A stretch of 64,000 nt of DNA, taken from the NCBI RefSeq assembly GCF_001183985.1, contig NZ_LFZW01000001.1, positions 1,519,812-1,583,811 of the forward strand, in the 5' to 3' direction. Positions within the stretch are counted from its first letter, which is position 1, and every line of letters begins with the position of its first letter. Below the pieces are notes generated by a model. That model did not search any database. It was not told the origin of the DNA and saw nothing but the letters and a program-made list of their open reading frames with translations. A program made the position numbers and the translations under genes. This document shows, in pieces, positions 28,346 through 37,321 of the stretch. This stretch comes from Peribacillus loiseleuriae (GTDB lineage Bacteria > Bacillota > Bacilli > Bacillales > DSM-1321).

Positions 28346-29248
28346 ATGTCTATCGATATTTTTGGTTTTCGTGCATTATGGAGTCCATATTTCTTAGTTT
28401 CTTTGATTCTGGTCCTTGTCGGTTATGTTTTACTCGTATCTAAATTTCGCCATAAGTTTATTCATAATGAACCTGTAGGAATAAAGCAGCAAGCACTTTT
28501 CATTACAGCGATTGTGCTATTGTACGTTATTAAGGGATCTCCTTTGGATTTACTGGGACATATCATGTTCAGTGCACATATGACTCAAATGGCTTTTTTG
28601 TATTTAGTTGTACCGCCTTTGCTAATAATGGGAATCCCTGAATGGCTTTGGCGTTCGATCCTCCATATACCATTAATAAAAGGAATGTTTAATGTCTTTA
28701 CGAAACCACTTTTTGCATTAATTACTTTTAACGCTTTATTTTCTTTTTATCATATACCTTTAGTTTTCGACTTTGTGAAAACCGATATGTTGTTACATGC
28801 AGGCTATACAACACTGCTGTTTATTTCAGCAATATTTATGTGGTTTCCACTAGTCAATCAATTGCCTGAACGGGCTAGTCTTTCTGGTGTTAAGAAAATT
28901 GCCTATGTATTTGGAAGTGGAATCTTAATGACGCCTGCTTGTGCACTAATTATTTTTGCAACTGATCCGTTGTATTCAACTTATTCAGATGCATCTGCTT
29001 GGTTAGTGGCAATGGAATTATGTGTTCCAGCTTCTGCACTGTCTGGCTTAACTTTAAGTGGCCCTGAAATGTTTAATGGACTTCCAATCATGGATGATCA
29101 ACAGCTCGGTGGCGTTCTTATGAAGATTATTCAAGAAATTGTACTTGGCGTTACACTAGGCTATATTTTCTTCGCATGGTACCGTAAGGAAAACGGATCA
29201 AATGATGAAATAGACCCTGTACCGTCCCAAATACAAACTGTTAAATAG
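28346..29248 (+). CDS. ctaG: cytochrome c oxidase assembly factor CtaG (caa3 type)
   Basis: This 300-residue polytopic membrane protein of the caa3_CtaG family has about seven segments, with MFSAHMTQMAFLYLVVPPLL and FSFYHIPLVFDF, the His/Met-bearing stretches typical of the family. In B. subtilis CtaG is needed for formation of active caa3 oxidase, probably through copper delivery to CuB. It is distinct from the mitochondrial Cox11-type CtaG. AGAGGTG precedes the ATG. The 268-bp gap and terminator upstream suggest its own promoter. Confidence 0.94.
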   Translation: MSIDIFGFRALWSPYFLVSLILVLVGYVLLVSKFRHKFIHNEPVGIKQQALFITAIVLLYVIKGSPLDLLGHIMFSAHMTQMAFLYLVVPPLLIMGIPEWLWRSILHIPLIKGMFNVFTKPLFALITFNALFSFYHIPLVFDFVKTDMLLHAGYTTLLFISAIFMWFPLVNQLPERASLSGVKKIAYVFGSGILMTPACALIIFATDPLYSTYSDASAWLVAMELCVPASALSGLTLSGPEMFNGLPIMDDQQLGGVLMKIIQEIVLGVTLGYIFFAWYRKENGSNDEIDPVPSQIQTVK

Positions 29249-29291
29249 AACTTTACATATAAATTTTAACAATAAATTAGAAGAATTTATT

Positions 29292-29392
29292 GAGGGTGTC
29301 TCATAAGGGTCTGACCTCGTACTCTAAATCAGTATGTAGTGTTCTTACACTAATCTTGTACTGTATTTAGTTGTTGCGGGGTCTGCCTTTTG
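29292..29392. repeat. family B hairpin repeat, copy 2
   Basis: Nearly the same sequence as 6943-7048: it opens GGGTGTCTCATAAGGGTCTG, contains CTCTAAATCAGTATGTAGTG and closes with TTTAGTTGTTGCGGGGTCTG. It lies just downstream of ctaG. Confidence 0.88.
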
Positions 29393-29588
29393 CTATCTTT
29401 TTGTATCGTACATTAGCTTGTGAGGGACGCTGAAGATCATAATTTAAGGAAAAAATAAAGCAAGTTGCATTCATTTAATCTTTAAAAGTGAGCATTCTGT
29501 TAAGAATATACGAACTTGTTGAATTTTAGAATGATGTCTTATAAAATGAATAAGATGAATATAAATAGAGAGGGCGTTAAAGCAGATT

Positions 29589-30050
29589 ATGTCTTTACCA
29601 ATTCTTCCGACGATTAGTACGTTTTTTATTGTATTAAGTTCAATAACCGTGGCAATCGGTTGGTATTTAATTAAGAAACGTAATTTTAAAGCTCACGAGT
29701 ATACCATGATAGCTGCGGGTATATTTGCTATCATTTTCTTTACCATTTATGCATCAAGAACTGTTTTCTTGGGGAATACGTCCTTTGGTGGCCCAGATGA
29801 TATTAAAATCTATTATACCGTTTTTCTGGTTATTCATATTACCCTTGCGACGTTAGGAGCAATACTTGGTATCACGATGTTTAATTTAGCTTTTAAAAAG
29901 AAATTTGCTATTCATCGTAAGATAGGTCCATTTACAAGTGTTATTTGGTTCTTTACTGGAATAACGGGACTAGCAGTGTATCTTCTATTATATGTTTTTT
30001 ACCCAGGTGGAGACACTACATCGCTTATTAAAGCTATTCTTGGCACTTAG
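29589..30050 (+). CDS. ctaM: DUF420 membrane protein CtaM (YozB-like)
   Basis: This 153-residue protein has four or five membrane segments and conserved histidines (KAHEYTMIA, VFLVIHITLATLG, AIHRKIGPF), matching DUF420. Family members YozB (B. subtilis) and CtaM (S. aureus) are required for maturation of haem-copper oxidases. Its location directly after ctaG fits that role. The ATG is weakly supported by an upstream GAGAGGG about 16 bases away. A long palindrome (30082-30187) separates it from convergent ylbA. Confidence 0.88.
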   Translation: MSLPILPTISTFFIVLSSITVAIGWYLIKKRNFKAHEYTMIAAGIFAIIFFTIYASRTVFLGNTSFGGPDDIKIYYTVFLVIHITLATLGAILGITMFNLAFKKKFAIHRKIGPFTSVIWFFTGITGLAVYLLLYVFYPGGDTTSLIKAILGT

Positions 30051-30081
30051 ATCGAAAAGATTTAATAAATTCTAAACAAGA

Positions 30082-30187
30082 GAATGTCCCAAAAACTATG
30101 GTTCAGGCCCCACGACTACAATATACAGTTTAAGTTAAGTGTATATTGTAGTCGTGGGGCCAAGGCTCATTTGGGGCATCCTCTTCT
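30082..30187. terminator. long palindrome between ctaM and ylbA
   Basis: A 21-bp perfect stem (GGCCCCACGACTACAATATAC with its complement) sits inside outer arms GAATGTCCCAAA and TTTGGGGCATCC. It fills the convergent gap and ends with CTCTTCTTTT. The outer arms recall family B and the ctaB hairpin. It is probably a bidirectional terminator. Confidence 0.75.
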
Positions 30188-30198
30188 TTTGATATTTC

Positions 30199-30561
30199 TT
30201 ACAACCCGTTGAATTCGTCTAGTTCTTTTTTTATCTCTGCTAATACGCTCTCACATTGTTTAACTAGTGTCGATGGGAAATGTTCATCTTCACCATATTC
30301 TAGACCGTGAGGATAGTAATGCTTGCCTAATAGTGGAACTAGTAACTTAATAACTGCTTTATGGGCCCCTACATCACCTTCAACCGCATACCCTTGTACA
30401 CGAAGATAAAAAACTCCATCCTTCAGTTCGAATTTACGATCGTAACTGACACGTTCGTAATCCCATTGCTCGGCTCTAACTAAGCCATAGTCAGACATTA
30501 GACTATCAAGGCGGTTTAAATCTCCAGTCATGTTTTCAAATCCAAATTGTTCGAATCTCAC
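30199..30561 (-). CDS. ylbA: YlbA, YugN-like family protein
   Basis: This 120-residue cytosolic protein has MTGDLNRLDSLMSDYGLVRA and EQWDYERVSYDRKFE, typical of the YugN-like family that includes B. subtilis YlbA. The start is GTG, behind AGGGGG on the minus strand. Function is unknown. It is convergent with ctaM and divergent from ylbC; B. subtilis has ylbB (a CBS-domain gene) next to it, which is absent here. Confidence 0.85.
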   Translation of the reverse strand: MRFEQFGFENMTGDLNRLDSLMSDYGLVRAEQWDYERVSYDRKFELKDGVFYLRVQGYAVEGDVGAHKAVIKLLVPLLGKHYYPHGLEYGEDEHFPSTLVKQCESVLAEIKKELDEFNGL

Positions 30562-31192
30562 AAAAAAACCCCCTATTCATACAATTTAATATGTAGTAAA
30601 TAAAATCAATCAGGAGAAATAAAATAATGGTACATGTTATACACCTTAAAGGTTTGTATAGACCAATTTCCCTCATATTTTATAATAGTATGAATTTATA
30701 CAAGTTGCAATCGCTATCTTTCCGTTTATTGGTATCATTCACAGAAACTCCATAAATATTAACGTTTATTTAACATTTATTCTAATGATATCAGCAGTCC
30801 AATTTCTATAATAAGTGTAATAATCATGGTATAATTAGGGTTAGACATGAAGAAGTAAATTAGTATCATGTTATTTGTTCTCAAATTATAGCTATTAGTA
30901 AACGAGTACTAATTATTTTGAAGTGCTATATAGGTTATGAAATCCATTTATGGGATGTAGGATCATGCAAGAATACCTGCAGATACGCCTTTTAAAATAT
31001 AGACTATGTTCAACTAATCATCAGAAAAGGAATACATAATACGTAATATCTTAAATTAGGCATCCATTTGTTTGTTGGAGGCTCTAAAAGATACCGTGTT
31101 AGGAAGGCATTTGGGAACTTGGTGGTTCATTCGTAGTTCAAGGCGCTTTTACTTTACTTAAAAAGATCAAGATAAAGAGAGGGGAGTGTCTT
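30562..31192. other. ylbA/ylbC divergent region
   Basis: About 630 bp, AT-rich, no convincing gene. A TATAAT with an upstream TG (near 30830) could be a promoter -10 on the plus strand, but I could not pair it with a -35. AGAGGGGAG at its right edge is the ylbC ribosome site. Confidence 0.5.
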
Positions 31193-32257
31193 CTGAAGAC
31201 GTTCGCTAGAATTATTTTTTTCGTTATTGTATTTTTTATTTTAGGAATTTATTTTAATATTGATCGGAATACTGGGCAGGATGAAGTTCTTGATGGATCA
31301 AAAGAGGCCAATCCAGGGGGGCAGACGAATCTTGAAAAAAGTAAAGCCCCTGCACTTGAAAATGGCTTAATCAAGCCTACAAGCGGATTGGCGTTAACGA
31401 TAGGGAAGAATCAAGATGAAGTCTTAAAAATTTTTGGTGAACCAGATAGAATAGATTTATCAGCTTATGGGTATGATTGGTGGATTTATAATAAAAAGCA
31501 AGATACTTATTTTCAGTTGGCAATGGACAAAGGGAAAGTAATATCAGCTTATGGATTAGGTGATTTAACAGATGTTTCACCGTTTTATATTGGACAACCG
31601 ATTGACGAAATATATTCAAGTTTGTTTTTTGAGACATCTGTTGATATAGATACGGATTCAGGTTCCTATCGTTTTGAGTTGTCAGAAGAAGATATGAATA
31701 TAAGGCCGTTAATTATGATAGGCGATATTTATATACAGCTCTATTTAGATAAATTTACAGGGACCGTGTCAAGTGTGCGATATTTAAATGCTGAAACATT
31801 GATCAAGCAAAGACCGTATGAGATAACATATAGAGGCGAACTAGTGAGCGAATCTGAATTTTCCGAGGAAGACTGGTTAAAGGTAGAAAATGGAAGTGAA
31901 CGACAAATTTTTGATTTCACTAATATTATTCGAGGCCGATTTGGTTTGGATCCGTTAAGCTGGGATGAACCTACCTCAGAGGTAGCTTTTCTTCATAGTT
32001 CTGATATGTATCAAGCTGAATATTTTTCGCATACATCACCAACTGCAGGGGAGCTTGCAGAGCGATTGAAGACAGGAAAGGTCATGTATACAATCGCAGG
32101 TGAGAATATAGCAGCCAAATATGTAGATGCTATTGAAGCAATGGAAGGATGGTTGAATAGTAAAGGTCACCGAGATACCATGCTAAATAAAGAATTTACT
32201 CATTTAGGAGTCGGAGTTTATCAAAAATATTACACTCAAAATTTTATCAGAAAATAA
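31193..32257 (+). CDS. ylbC: CAP-domain protein YlbC, probable CTG start
   Basis: This protein has one N-terminal membrane anchor (about residues 5-22), an Asn/Gly-rich linker, a CAP-associated N-domain (about 70-200, with two repeats starting GKNQDEVLKIFGEPDRI and GQPIDEIYSS) and a C-terminal CAP/SCP domain with HSSDMYQAEYFSHTS and GENIAAKY. B. subtilis YlbC is about the same length (354 aa here). No ATG, GTG or TTG lies in frame before TTG 31388, which would remove the anchor. CTG 31193 lies six bases after AGGGGAG, the best-placed ribosome site, so I take it as the start. Role is unknown. Confidence 0.85.
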   Translation: MKTFARIIFFVIVFFILGIYFNIDRNTGQDEVLDGSKEANPGGQTNLEKSKAPALENGLIKPTSGLALTIGKNQDEVLKIFGEPDRIDLSAYGYDWWIYNKKQDTYFQLAMDKGKVISAYGLGDLTDVSPFYIGQPIDEIYSSLFFETSVDIDTDSGSYRFELSEEDMNIRPLIMIGDIYIQLYLDKFTGTVSSVRYLNAETLIKQRPYEITYRGELVSESEFSEEDWLKVENGSERQIFDFTNIIRGRFGLDPLSWDEPTSEVAFLHSSDMYQAEYFSHTSPTAGELAERLKTGKVMYTIAGENIAAKYVDAIEAMEGWLNSKGHRDTMLNKEFTHLGVGVYQKYYTQNFIRK

Positions 32258-32263
32258 TGATTA

Positions 32264-32309
32264 AGCGAGGAATAAAGTTTTTTTAAAAACTTTATTCCTC
32301 GCTTTTTTT
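32264..32309 (+). terminator. terminator after ylbC
   Basis: AGCGAGGAATAAAGTTTTT pairs perfectly with AAAAACTTTATTCCTCGCT around TTT, then seven Ts. Confidence 0.95.
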
Positions 32310-32442
32310 GAGTCTCTTAGATCATATTGTATCTGTTCTCCATATTATATGAACCCTAAATTGTTTTGTATAAATAGGTACATATTTTTTCGTTCAGCAT
32401 AATCTGAAAATAGGCTAATGCTTTATTGTGAGGTGAGGAAGA

Positions 32443-32850
32443 ATGGTTAAGAGAAAACGCCCATCAGTTGATAAATTTAAGGAATTCGTACGAACTCATC
32501 CTGGATTGACCAATCAAGTAAAGGTGGGAAAATATTCTTGGCAGCAGCTGTTTGAAGAGTGGTATTTATTAGGTGGTTCTCACGAGAAATGGATACCATA
32601 TATAGAAGAGAAAAAAGATCAAAAAGTGGAAGAAACAAAATCAACGGATACAGGGGATATGGTTAGTACACTTGTAAATACATTTAAAAACATGGATGTT
32701 GCACAAATTCAACAATATATTTCAAATGCCAATCAAGCTTTGGGGGCCATCCAAGGCATTCTCACTTCCTTTCAAGGAGATAAGTCTGTAAAAGAAGAGC
32801 CGAAAAAAATAGAAACACGTCAAAATCCATTTGTGTTTAAAAAAGACTGA
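32443..32850 (+). CDS. ylbD: YlbD family spore coat protein
   Basis: This 135-residue protein begins with the conserved block FKEFVRTHPGLTNQVKVGKY and SWQQLFEEWYLLGG, typical of YlbD, which is a coat component of B. subtilis spores. The middle is charged and low-complexity, and the end is basic. GAGGTGAGG precedes the ATG. It lies 19 bp before ylbE and the two are probably co-transcribed. Confidence 0.88.
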   Translation: MVKRKRPSVDKFKEFVRTHPGLTNQVKVGKYSWQQLFEEWYLLGGSHEKWIPYIEEKKDQKVEETKSTDTGDMVSTLVNTFKNMDVAQIQQYISNANQALGAIQGILTSFQGDKSVKEEPKKIETRQNPFVFKKD

Positions 32851-32869
32851 TAGATAGGGAGGAATCTTG

Positions 32870-33112
32870 ATGCGCCAAGACATTTATGAGGTAATTAAAG
32901 AAAATGAAGATTTACTGAAATTGTTAAGGATGCAGCCATATTGGCATCGTAAATTAATGAGAAATCCACAGTTACTTGAGAAATTAAATACAGATGCAGT
33001 CTTTTTCTTTAAGAAATCGATTCCGGACCGAGTGTCGAAGTTTTCTGATGGGGTGCAATTTGCTTCGATGATGATGAATATGTTTCAAGCAATGAAAACA
33101 CCCTCATCTTAA
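32870..33112 (+). CDS. ylbE: YlbE-like protein
   Basis: This 80-residue protein has the family block LLRMQPYWHRKLMRNPQLLE followed by a short helix ending in FASMMMNMFQAMK. It matches B. subtilis YlbE in size and position. ATG 32870 is chosen over the TTG one codon earlier because of spacing to GGGAGGAA. Function is unknown. Confidence 0.87.
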   Translation: MRQDIYEVIKENEDLLKLLRMQPYWHRKLMRNPQLLEKLNTDAVFFFKKSIPDRVSKFSDGVQFASMMMNMFQAMKTPSS

Positions 33113-33180
33113 GTTATATGTAAAAAAGGGGATAAATCTCTCTCTGTTGCAGAAGCTAAAAGCAAAGGGAGGACTATTTC

Positions 33181-33564
33181 ATGCGATATTTTGTAGTTAT
33201 TTTACTCGTTGGAAGTTTGATTACAGCTTGTAGCAATAAGATTCCAGAGCCGGAAAATGTGGCAAATGCTGCAACGAAGAACGAAATCAGCGATCCTTTC
33301 AATGTAAATTATTTCGTTAAGGGAAATTCGGTATTCGTGGAGTGCTATATAAAGGATTATTCTTTTTCTAATCAAAATCAAAAGCATCAGACGACTGTTT
33401 ATGTATACATGGACGATAAGAAAGTAAAAGCAGTAAATACAGCTGCCTTTATTGTAAAAGATGTACCAGTTGGACCCCATCAGATAAGGCTTGTCATTCA
33501 TAATAACGGAAAGAAGGTTGATCTTATTAAACAATTTAAGGTACATATAAGTTCAACAATCTGA
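33181..33564 (+). CDS. small lipoprotein of unknown function
   Basis: This 127-residue protein has a signal peptide with lipobox LITAC (Cys17), so it should be anchored on the outer face of the membrane. The mature part looks all-beta (VFVECYIKDYSF, TTVYVYMDDKKVKAV, GPHQIRLVIHNNGK), suggesting one immunoglobulin-like sandwich. AGGGAGGACT precedes the ATG. B. subtilis has no gene here that I recall; I do not recognise its family. It lies between ylbE and ylbF. Confidence 0.8.
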   Translation: MRYFVVILLVGSLITACSNKIPEPENVANAATKNEISDPFNVNYFVKGNSVFVECYIKDYSFSNQNQKHQTTVYVYMDDKKVKAVNTAAFIVKDVPVGPHQIRLVIHNNGKKVDLIKQFKVHISSTI

Positions 33565-33668
33565 GTGAAATGAAATTGAACAATGGAATTATATTGAAAA
33601 AACTAAGAAAAGAAGGTCGCTTCTAGATAGTATACATGGTAAAATAGTTGTGGAGGTGAGCGAATCTA

Positions 33669-34115
33669 ATGCTTGCTACTATGGAAAGAGTCAGTATTTT
33701 ACAAAAAGCAGAAGCCTTGGCTGAAATGGTTATTGAATCGAAAATTGGCCAAGAGTATTTTGAGCTTTTATATAATTTGCGCCATGATCAAGGGGCCCAA
33801 GATAAGATAAAGAAGTTTACATCATTAAAAGACCTGTTTGAAGAAGTACAACGCTTTGGGAAGTATCATCCAGACTATAAGCGGGTGAACTTAGAAATTC
33901 GTCAGGTCAAGCGGGAAATGGACATCCATCCATCTATTGCTGCCTTCAAAAGAGCAGAAACAGAATTACAGGCTGTATTGGATGAAATCAGTCATAGGAT
34001 AGGACATGCTGTGTCTCCATTTATTAAAGTACCTGCAGGAAGTCCGTTTTTCGAATCAGGTTCAAGTTGCGGTGGCAGTTGTGGTACGGGTGGTAGCTGT
34101 GGATGCTCGGCATAA
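33669..34115 (+). CDS. ylbF: YlbF (RicF), Fe-S regulator of RNA processing
   Basis: RicF works with RicA (YmcA) and RicT (YaaT) in a complex carrying [4Fe-4S] clusters that promotes RNase Y-dependent mRNA maturation and supports biofilm formation, competence and sporulation. The 148-residue protein has the helical Com_YlbF domain (VQRFGKYHPDYKRVN, FKRAETELQAVLDEIS) and a cysteine-rich tail, CGGSCGTGGSCGC, which matches the B. subtilis tail. GGAGGTGAG lies upstream of the ATG. A family D repeat begins at its stop codon. Confidence 0.94.
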   Translation: MLATMERVSILQKAEALAEMVIESKIGQEYFELLYNLRHDQGAQDKIKKFTSLKDLFEEVQRFGKYHPDYKRVNLEIRQVKREMDIHPSIAAFKRAETELQAVLDEISHRIGHAVSPFIKVPAGSPFFESGSSCGGSCGTGGSCGCSA

Positions 34116-34312
34116 AGTGAAACTTCCATCAGTGTTTTATTTTCAATCCCCACTGATGGCTAGTCCCGTTCGAGTGTCGCTAAATCGCAAGCTAGCGCTT
34201 CGATAAAGCGACACTATGAACCCGATTGGTTCAACTAAACCTCTTCTGCTTACGTATCGGCAAGTTTTACTATATCTCACCAATCAGGGATTTACAGCCT
34301 GTTAAACCGGGA
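34113..34312 (+). repeat. family D repeat, copy 1
   Basis: It begins TAAAGTGAAACTTCCATCAG at the ylbF stop codon and ends near AAACCGGGATAAAA. It contains the hairpin CCATCAGTG/CACTGATGG, then CCCGATTGGTTCAAC and ACTATATCTCACCAATCAGG. The reverse complement of 62449-62880 aligns over nearly the full length, apart from an insertion there. A shorter relative is at 60470-60595. Confidence 0.9.
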
Positions 34313-34318
34313 TAAAAG

Positions 34319-34350
34319 AAAAAGGTCTGGATGCCCCCAGACCTTTTTTA
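34319..34350 (+). terminator. terminator downstream of ylbF and repeat D1
   Basis: AAAAAGGTCTGG pairs with CCAGACCTTTTTT around a short loop, with a strong T run. Confidence 0.9.
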
Positions 34351-34624
34351 TTGAATTTAAAATTAAACGAAATTAGTTGTGGCAATCTTATCAAATCATA
34401 TTTCATTAAACTCCATGGCGCTATTGAAAGATAGTTGAAAAAAAAGGAACCGCTATGCTACACTTAATTAAACCTAGTTTGAATTTTTCGTAATTTGGAG
34501 AAACGTATCAGGGCTGAATGGTTGATTCATTGTAAAACCTTTAAATTAGTCACATTAATCAATTAATTTACGATAAAACTACTATTGATGGAATTTTGTC
34601 AATAAAAAAGGAGCAATAATAAAG

Positions 34625-34900
34625 ATGTTTGGAACACGACAAGCTCTTATTGTATATTTACATACATTGAAACAAGCTAAAATGCTTCGGAAGTTTGGCA
34701 ATATTCATTTTGTCTCTAAAAAAATGAAATACGTGGTCATATACACAAATATGGACGATATTGAAACATTGTCTCAAAAATTGAATAGCTATTCGTTTGT
34801 AAAAAAAGTTGAAGTGTCCTATAAGCCGTTTTTGAAAATGGAATTTGAGAATTCTAAGCCTGACAAAGCGAAAGAATATGATTATAAAATGGGAATCTAA
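34625..34900 (+). CDS. ylbG: YlbG, UPF0298/DUF2129 family protein
   Basis: This 91-residue protein is typical of the DUF2129 family: [47 protein letters not shown]. It is cytosolic and of unknown function. AAAAGGAGC precedes the ATG by about ten bases. A terminator begins at the stop codon. Confidence 0.92.
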   Translation: MFGTRQALIVYLHTLKQAKMLRKFGNIHFVSKKMKYVVIYTNMDDIETLSQKLNSYSFVKKVEVSYKPFLKMEFENSKPDKAKEYDYKMGI

Positions 34901-34943
34901 AAAAGAGCCAGCTCATAATAAAATTTGAGCAGCTCTTTTTTTA
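34900..34943 (+). terminator. terminator after ylbG
   Basis: AAAAGAGC pairs with GCTCTTTTTTT, with an inner GCTCA/TGAGC stem. Confidence 0.85.
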
Positions 34944-35117
34944 ATGAATAAAGTACTTGTTTTTTTATGAGGTTTGGTGCCAAACATAATCAGCTTAACT
35001 TATTGTAGAAAAGATATTTGCCAAAAATTAGACAAAGTCCCCCTTCGCGGCTCAATTCCTATTTACTTTACAAGCCTCCCAAGACGCTTTCGCTTACCGT
35101 AGAATAAGCATTATTTA

Positions 35118-35507
35118 TTATTGTAAAGCTGGTAAGTATCTGTTCATGCGCAGAATCCCGATAAGATGTTGATAATAAAGCCCGATATCAGCGAATTGGT
35201 TGGAATCTTTAACCTGTAATTCAATGATTGTTTTATTTAACTCAGTAGCAAGATCAAAAAAAAGTTCGTATCGTTTATTCGCTTTATGATTTGGATTTGG
35301 AATGCCTTCCCTGCAGACATATAGTGGTTGAAAGTCACCAGGATGTGTTGGCTTTAAAACGATTACAAGTGAAGTAATGGGTTTATCGTCTAAATGGGTA
35401 TGTAGAGCAAGCAGATGGACAACTCTATGTTTGTTTGATTTTCCGATTTCCAGCAATTCATATATATCTGAATAACCATTTCCAAGCTCGATAAATCGTT
35501 GTATCAA
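35118..35507 (-). CDS. conserved-looking protein of unknown function
   Basis: This 129-residue soluble protein starts MIQRFIELGNGYSDIYELLE and has no signal peptide or membrane segment. The centre, DDKPITSLVIVLKPTHPGDF, looks like a beta hairpin region, and the end is helical. Initiation is from TTG, eight bases after AAGGAG on the minus strand. Composition looks like a real gene. I do not recognise the family with confidence. It is convergent with ylbG and lies before rsmD on the opposite strand. Confidence 0.75.
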   Translation of the reverse strand: MIQRFIELGNGYSDIYELLEIGKSNKHRVVHLLALHTHLDDKPITSLVIVLKPTHPGDFQPLYVCREGIPNPNHKANKRYELFFDLATELNKTIIELQVKDSNQFADIGLYYQHLIGILRMNRYLPALQ

Positions 35508-35585
35508 TTCAATCGCTCCTTCGTTTTTTCATCTTCTTTACTTTATCATTTTAAAAAGCGTATGTAAAAAGTAACTAAAACAATC

Positions 35586-35711
35586 ATGAACAAAAGAGCA
35601 GCTGCAAGAATTAATAAAAAGCTGGTTCAAGAGAAAGGGAATAAGTTCTCGATGAATTCTCTTCAAAGGTACCGAGATGTAGACAAACTTTTTCTTGAAA
35701 AACAGACTTGA
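35586..35711 (+). CDS. possible 41-residue small ORF
   Basis: ATG 35586 to TGA 35709 encodes MNKRAAARINKKLVQEKGNK followed by a charged helical tail ending LFLEKQT. Composition is protein-like, but there is no good Shine-Dalgarno. It could be a small basic protein or a gene fragment. Confidence 0.25.
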   Translation: MNKRAAARINKKLVQEKGNKFSMNSLQRYRDVDKLFLEKQT

Positions 35712-35767
35712 GGATTTTGCTAATATCCAATTACTATTTGAAATTATATGTACAAAATATAAAAAAA

Positions 35768-35789
35768 CCTGCAGAGCATACTCTGCAGG
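35768..35789. terminator. short hairpin in the gap before rsmD
   Basis: CCTGCAGAG pairs with CTCTGCAGG around a 4-nt loop (CATA), preceded by an A run (a T run on the minus strand). No gene ends immediately beside it; it may be unrelated to termination. Confidence 0.45.
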
Positions 35790-36141
35790 GTCCTTCTATT
35801 TCCTTTATAAAAGGAAGAAGGAAAAGGGAGAGGAGAAACCGGAGGAAGGTCTTATGGGGAAATGTAAGACTTCTCCGCGGTTGGCAACAACACCTACGAA
35901 AGTGATGTTGTTACTCTTATTATCACCAAATATATCCTTCTTATTCAAACCATTAAAAAATTTTTCACCTAACTTGTTACATTGTTCTAACCGTTAATAT
36001 TTAGCAAAGATAAAAGTAGTACTTTATTTGGGTATATGAGCAAAATAGACTTGGAGCTCTTTATGTAAAGTGTTGGCTTACATTTTTGAATATGATAGGA
36101 TAAATGAGAAATGAAATTAGTTGAAAAATGTGGTGGAATAT

Positions 36142-36720
36142 ATGAGGGTTGTTTCTGGAACATGTAAAGGAAGACCATTAAAAGCTGTATCAGGGACAGG
36201 GACACGTCCTACAACAGATAAAGTAAAAGAATCTATTTTTAATATGATCGGACCGTATTTTGATGGCGGGCAGGTACTTGATTTGTTTGCTGGAAGCGGT
36301 GGACTTGCGATTGAAGCGTTAAGCAGGGGTATGGAAAAGGCCATTTTGGTAGATCGCGATTACCAATCATTTCAAACAGTGAAAACTAACCTTGAAGCAT
36401 GCGGATTTACAGATTGCTCAGAGGTATATAAAAATGATGCTGAGCGTGCCTTGAAGGCCATTATAAAACGTAGTCTATCTTTTTCGCTGATATTGCTTGA
36501 TCCTCCTTATAAGCAGCAAAAGTTAGTGAAATTGCTTGAAATGATTCATGATGCAAAGATTCTTGAAGAATCGGGTGTCATTGTCTGTGAGCATGGCAAT
36601 GATGTTGTGCTTCCTGAAAATGTGAATGATTTAGTTAAATGGAAACATGAAAACTACGGAATCATTTCTGTATCAATATTTAGATGGGGAAATACCCGTG
36701 GTGGGCAGGAGGAATTGTAG
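36142..36720 (+). CDS. rsmD: 16S rRNA (guanine966-N2)-methyltransferase
   Basis: RsmD methylates G966 (E. coli numbering) of 16S rRNA during 30S assembly. The 192-residue Rossmann methyltransferase begins MRVVSGTCKGRPLKAV, has GTRPTTDKVKESIFNMI, the SAM-binding LDLFAGSGGLAIEALSRG and the catalytic DPPYK. ATG 36142 fits family starts and has GGTGGAA upstream; a TTG at 36121 is also in frame. It abuts coaD, as in B. subtilis ylbH-coaD. Confidence 0.95.
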   Translation: MRVVSGTCKGRPLKAVSGTGTRPTTDKVKESIFNMIGPYFDGGQVLDLFAGSGGLAIEALSRGMEKAILVDRDYQSFQTVKTNLEACGFTDCSEVYKNDAERALKAIIKRSLSFSLILLDPPYKQQKLVKLLEMIHDAKILEESGVIVCEHGNDVVLPENVNDLVKWKHENYGIISVSIFRWGNTRGGQEEL

Positions 36721-37206
<486 letters not shown>

Positions 37207-37210
37207 AAAT

Positions 37211-37320
37211 GTGGATGAACAAAAAGCGTCGAACCTTATTGTGTAAAAGATTAGAAAACTTATCTATTACATGTGTAAGAGTTAGACAGCTCTTGTTCAT
37301 CCTCCTTTTTGAACACGCAC
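37211..37320 (-). repeat. family A repeat, copy 3 (inverted, diverged)
   Basis: The right end, ATCCTCCTTTTTGAACACGC, is the reverse complement of the family A start. The interior is diverged. GGATGAACAA near the left end pairs with TTGTTCATCC near the right, so it also forms a long hairpin. It fills the gap between the coaD and ylbJ stop codons. Confidence 0.75.
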
Positions 37321-37321
37321 T

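Noticed and set aside
35695..35997. 100-codon frame upstream of rsmD
   Set aside because: It spans a palindromic hairpin (35768-35789), lacks a ribosome site, and its composition is not protein-like.
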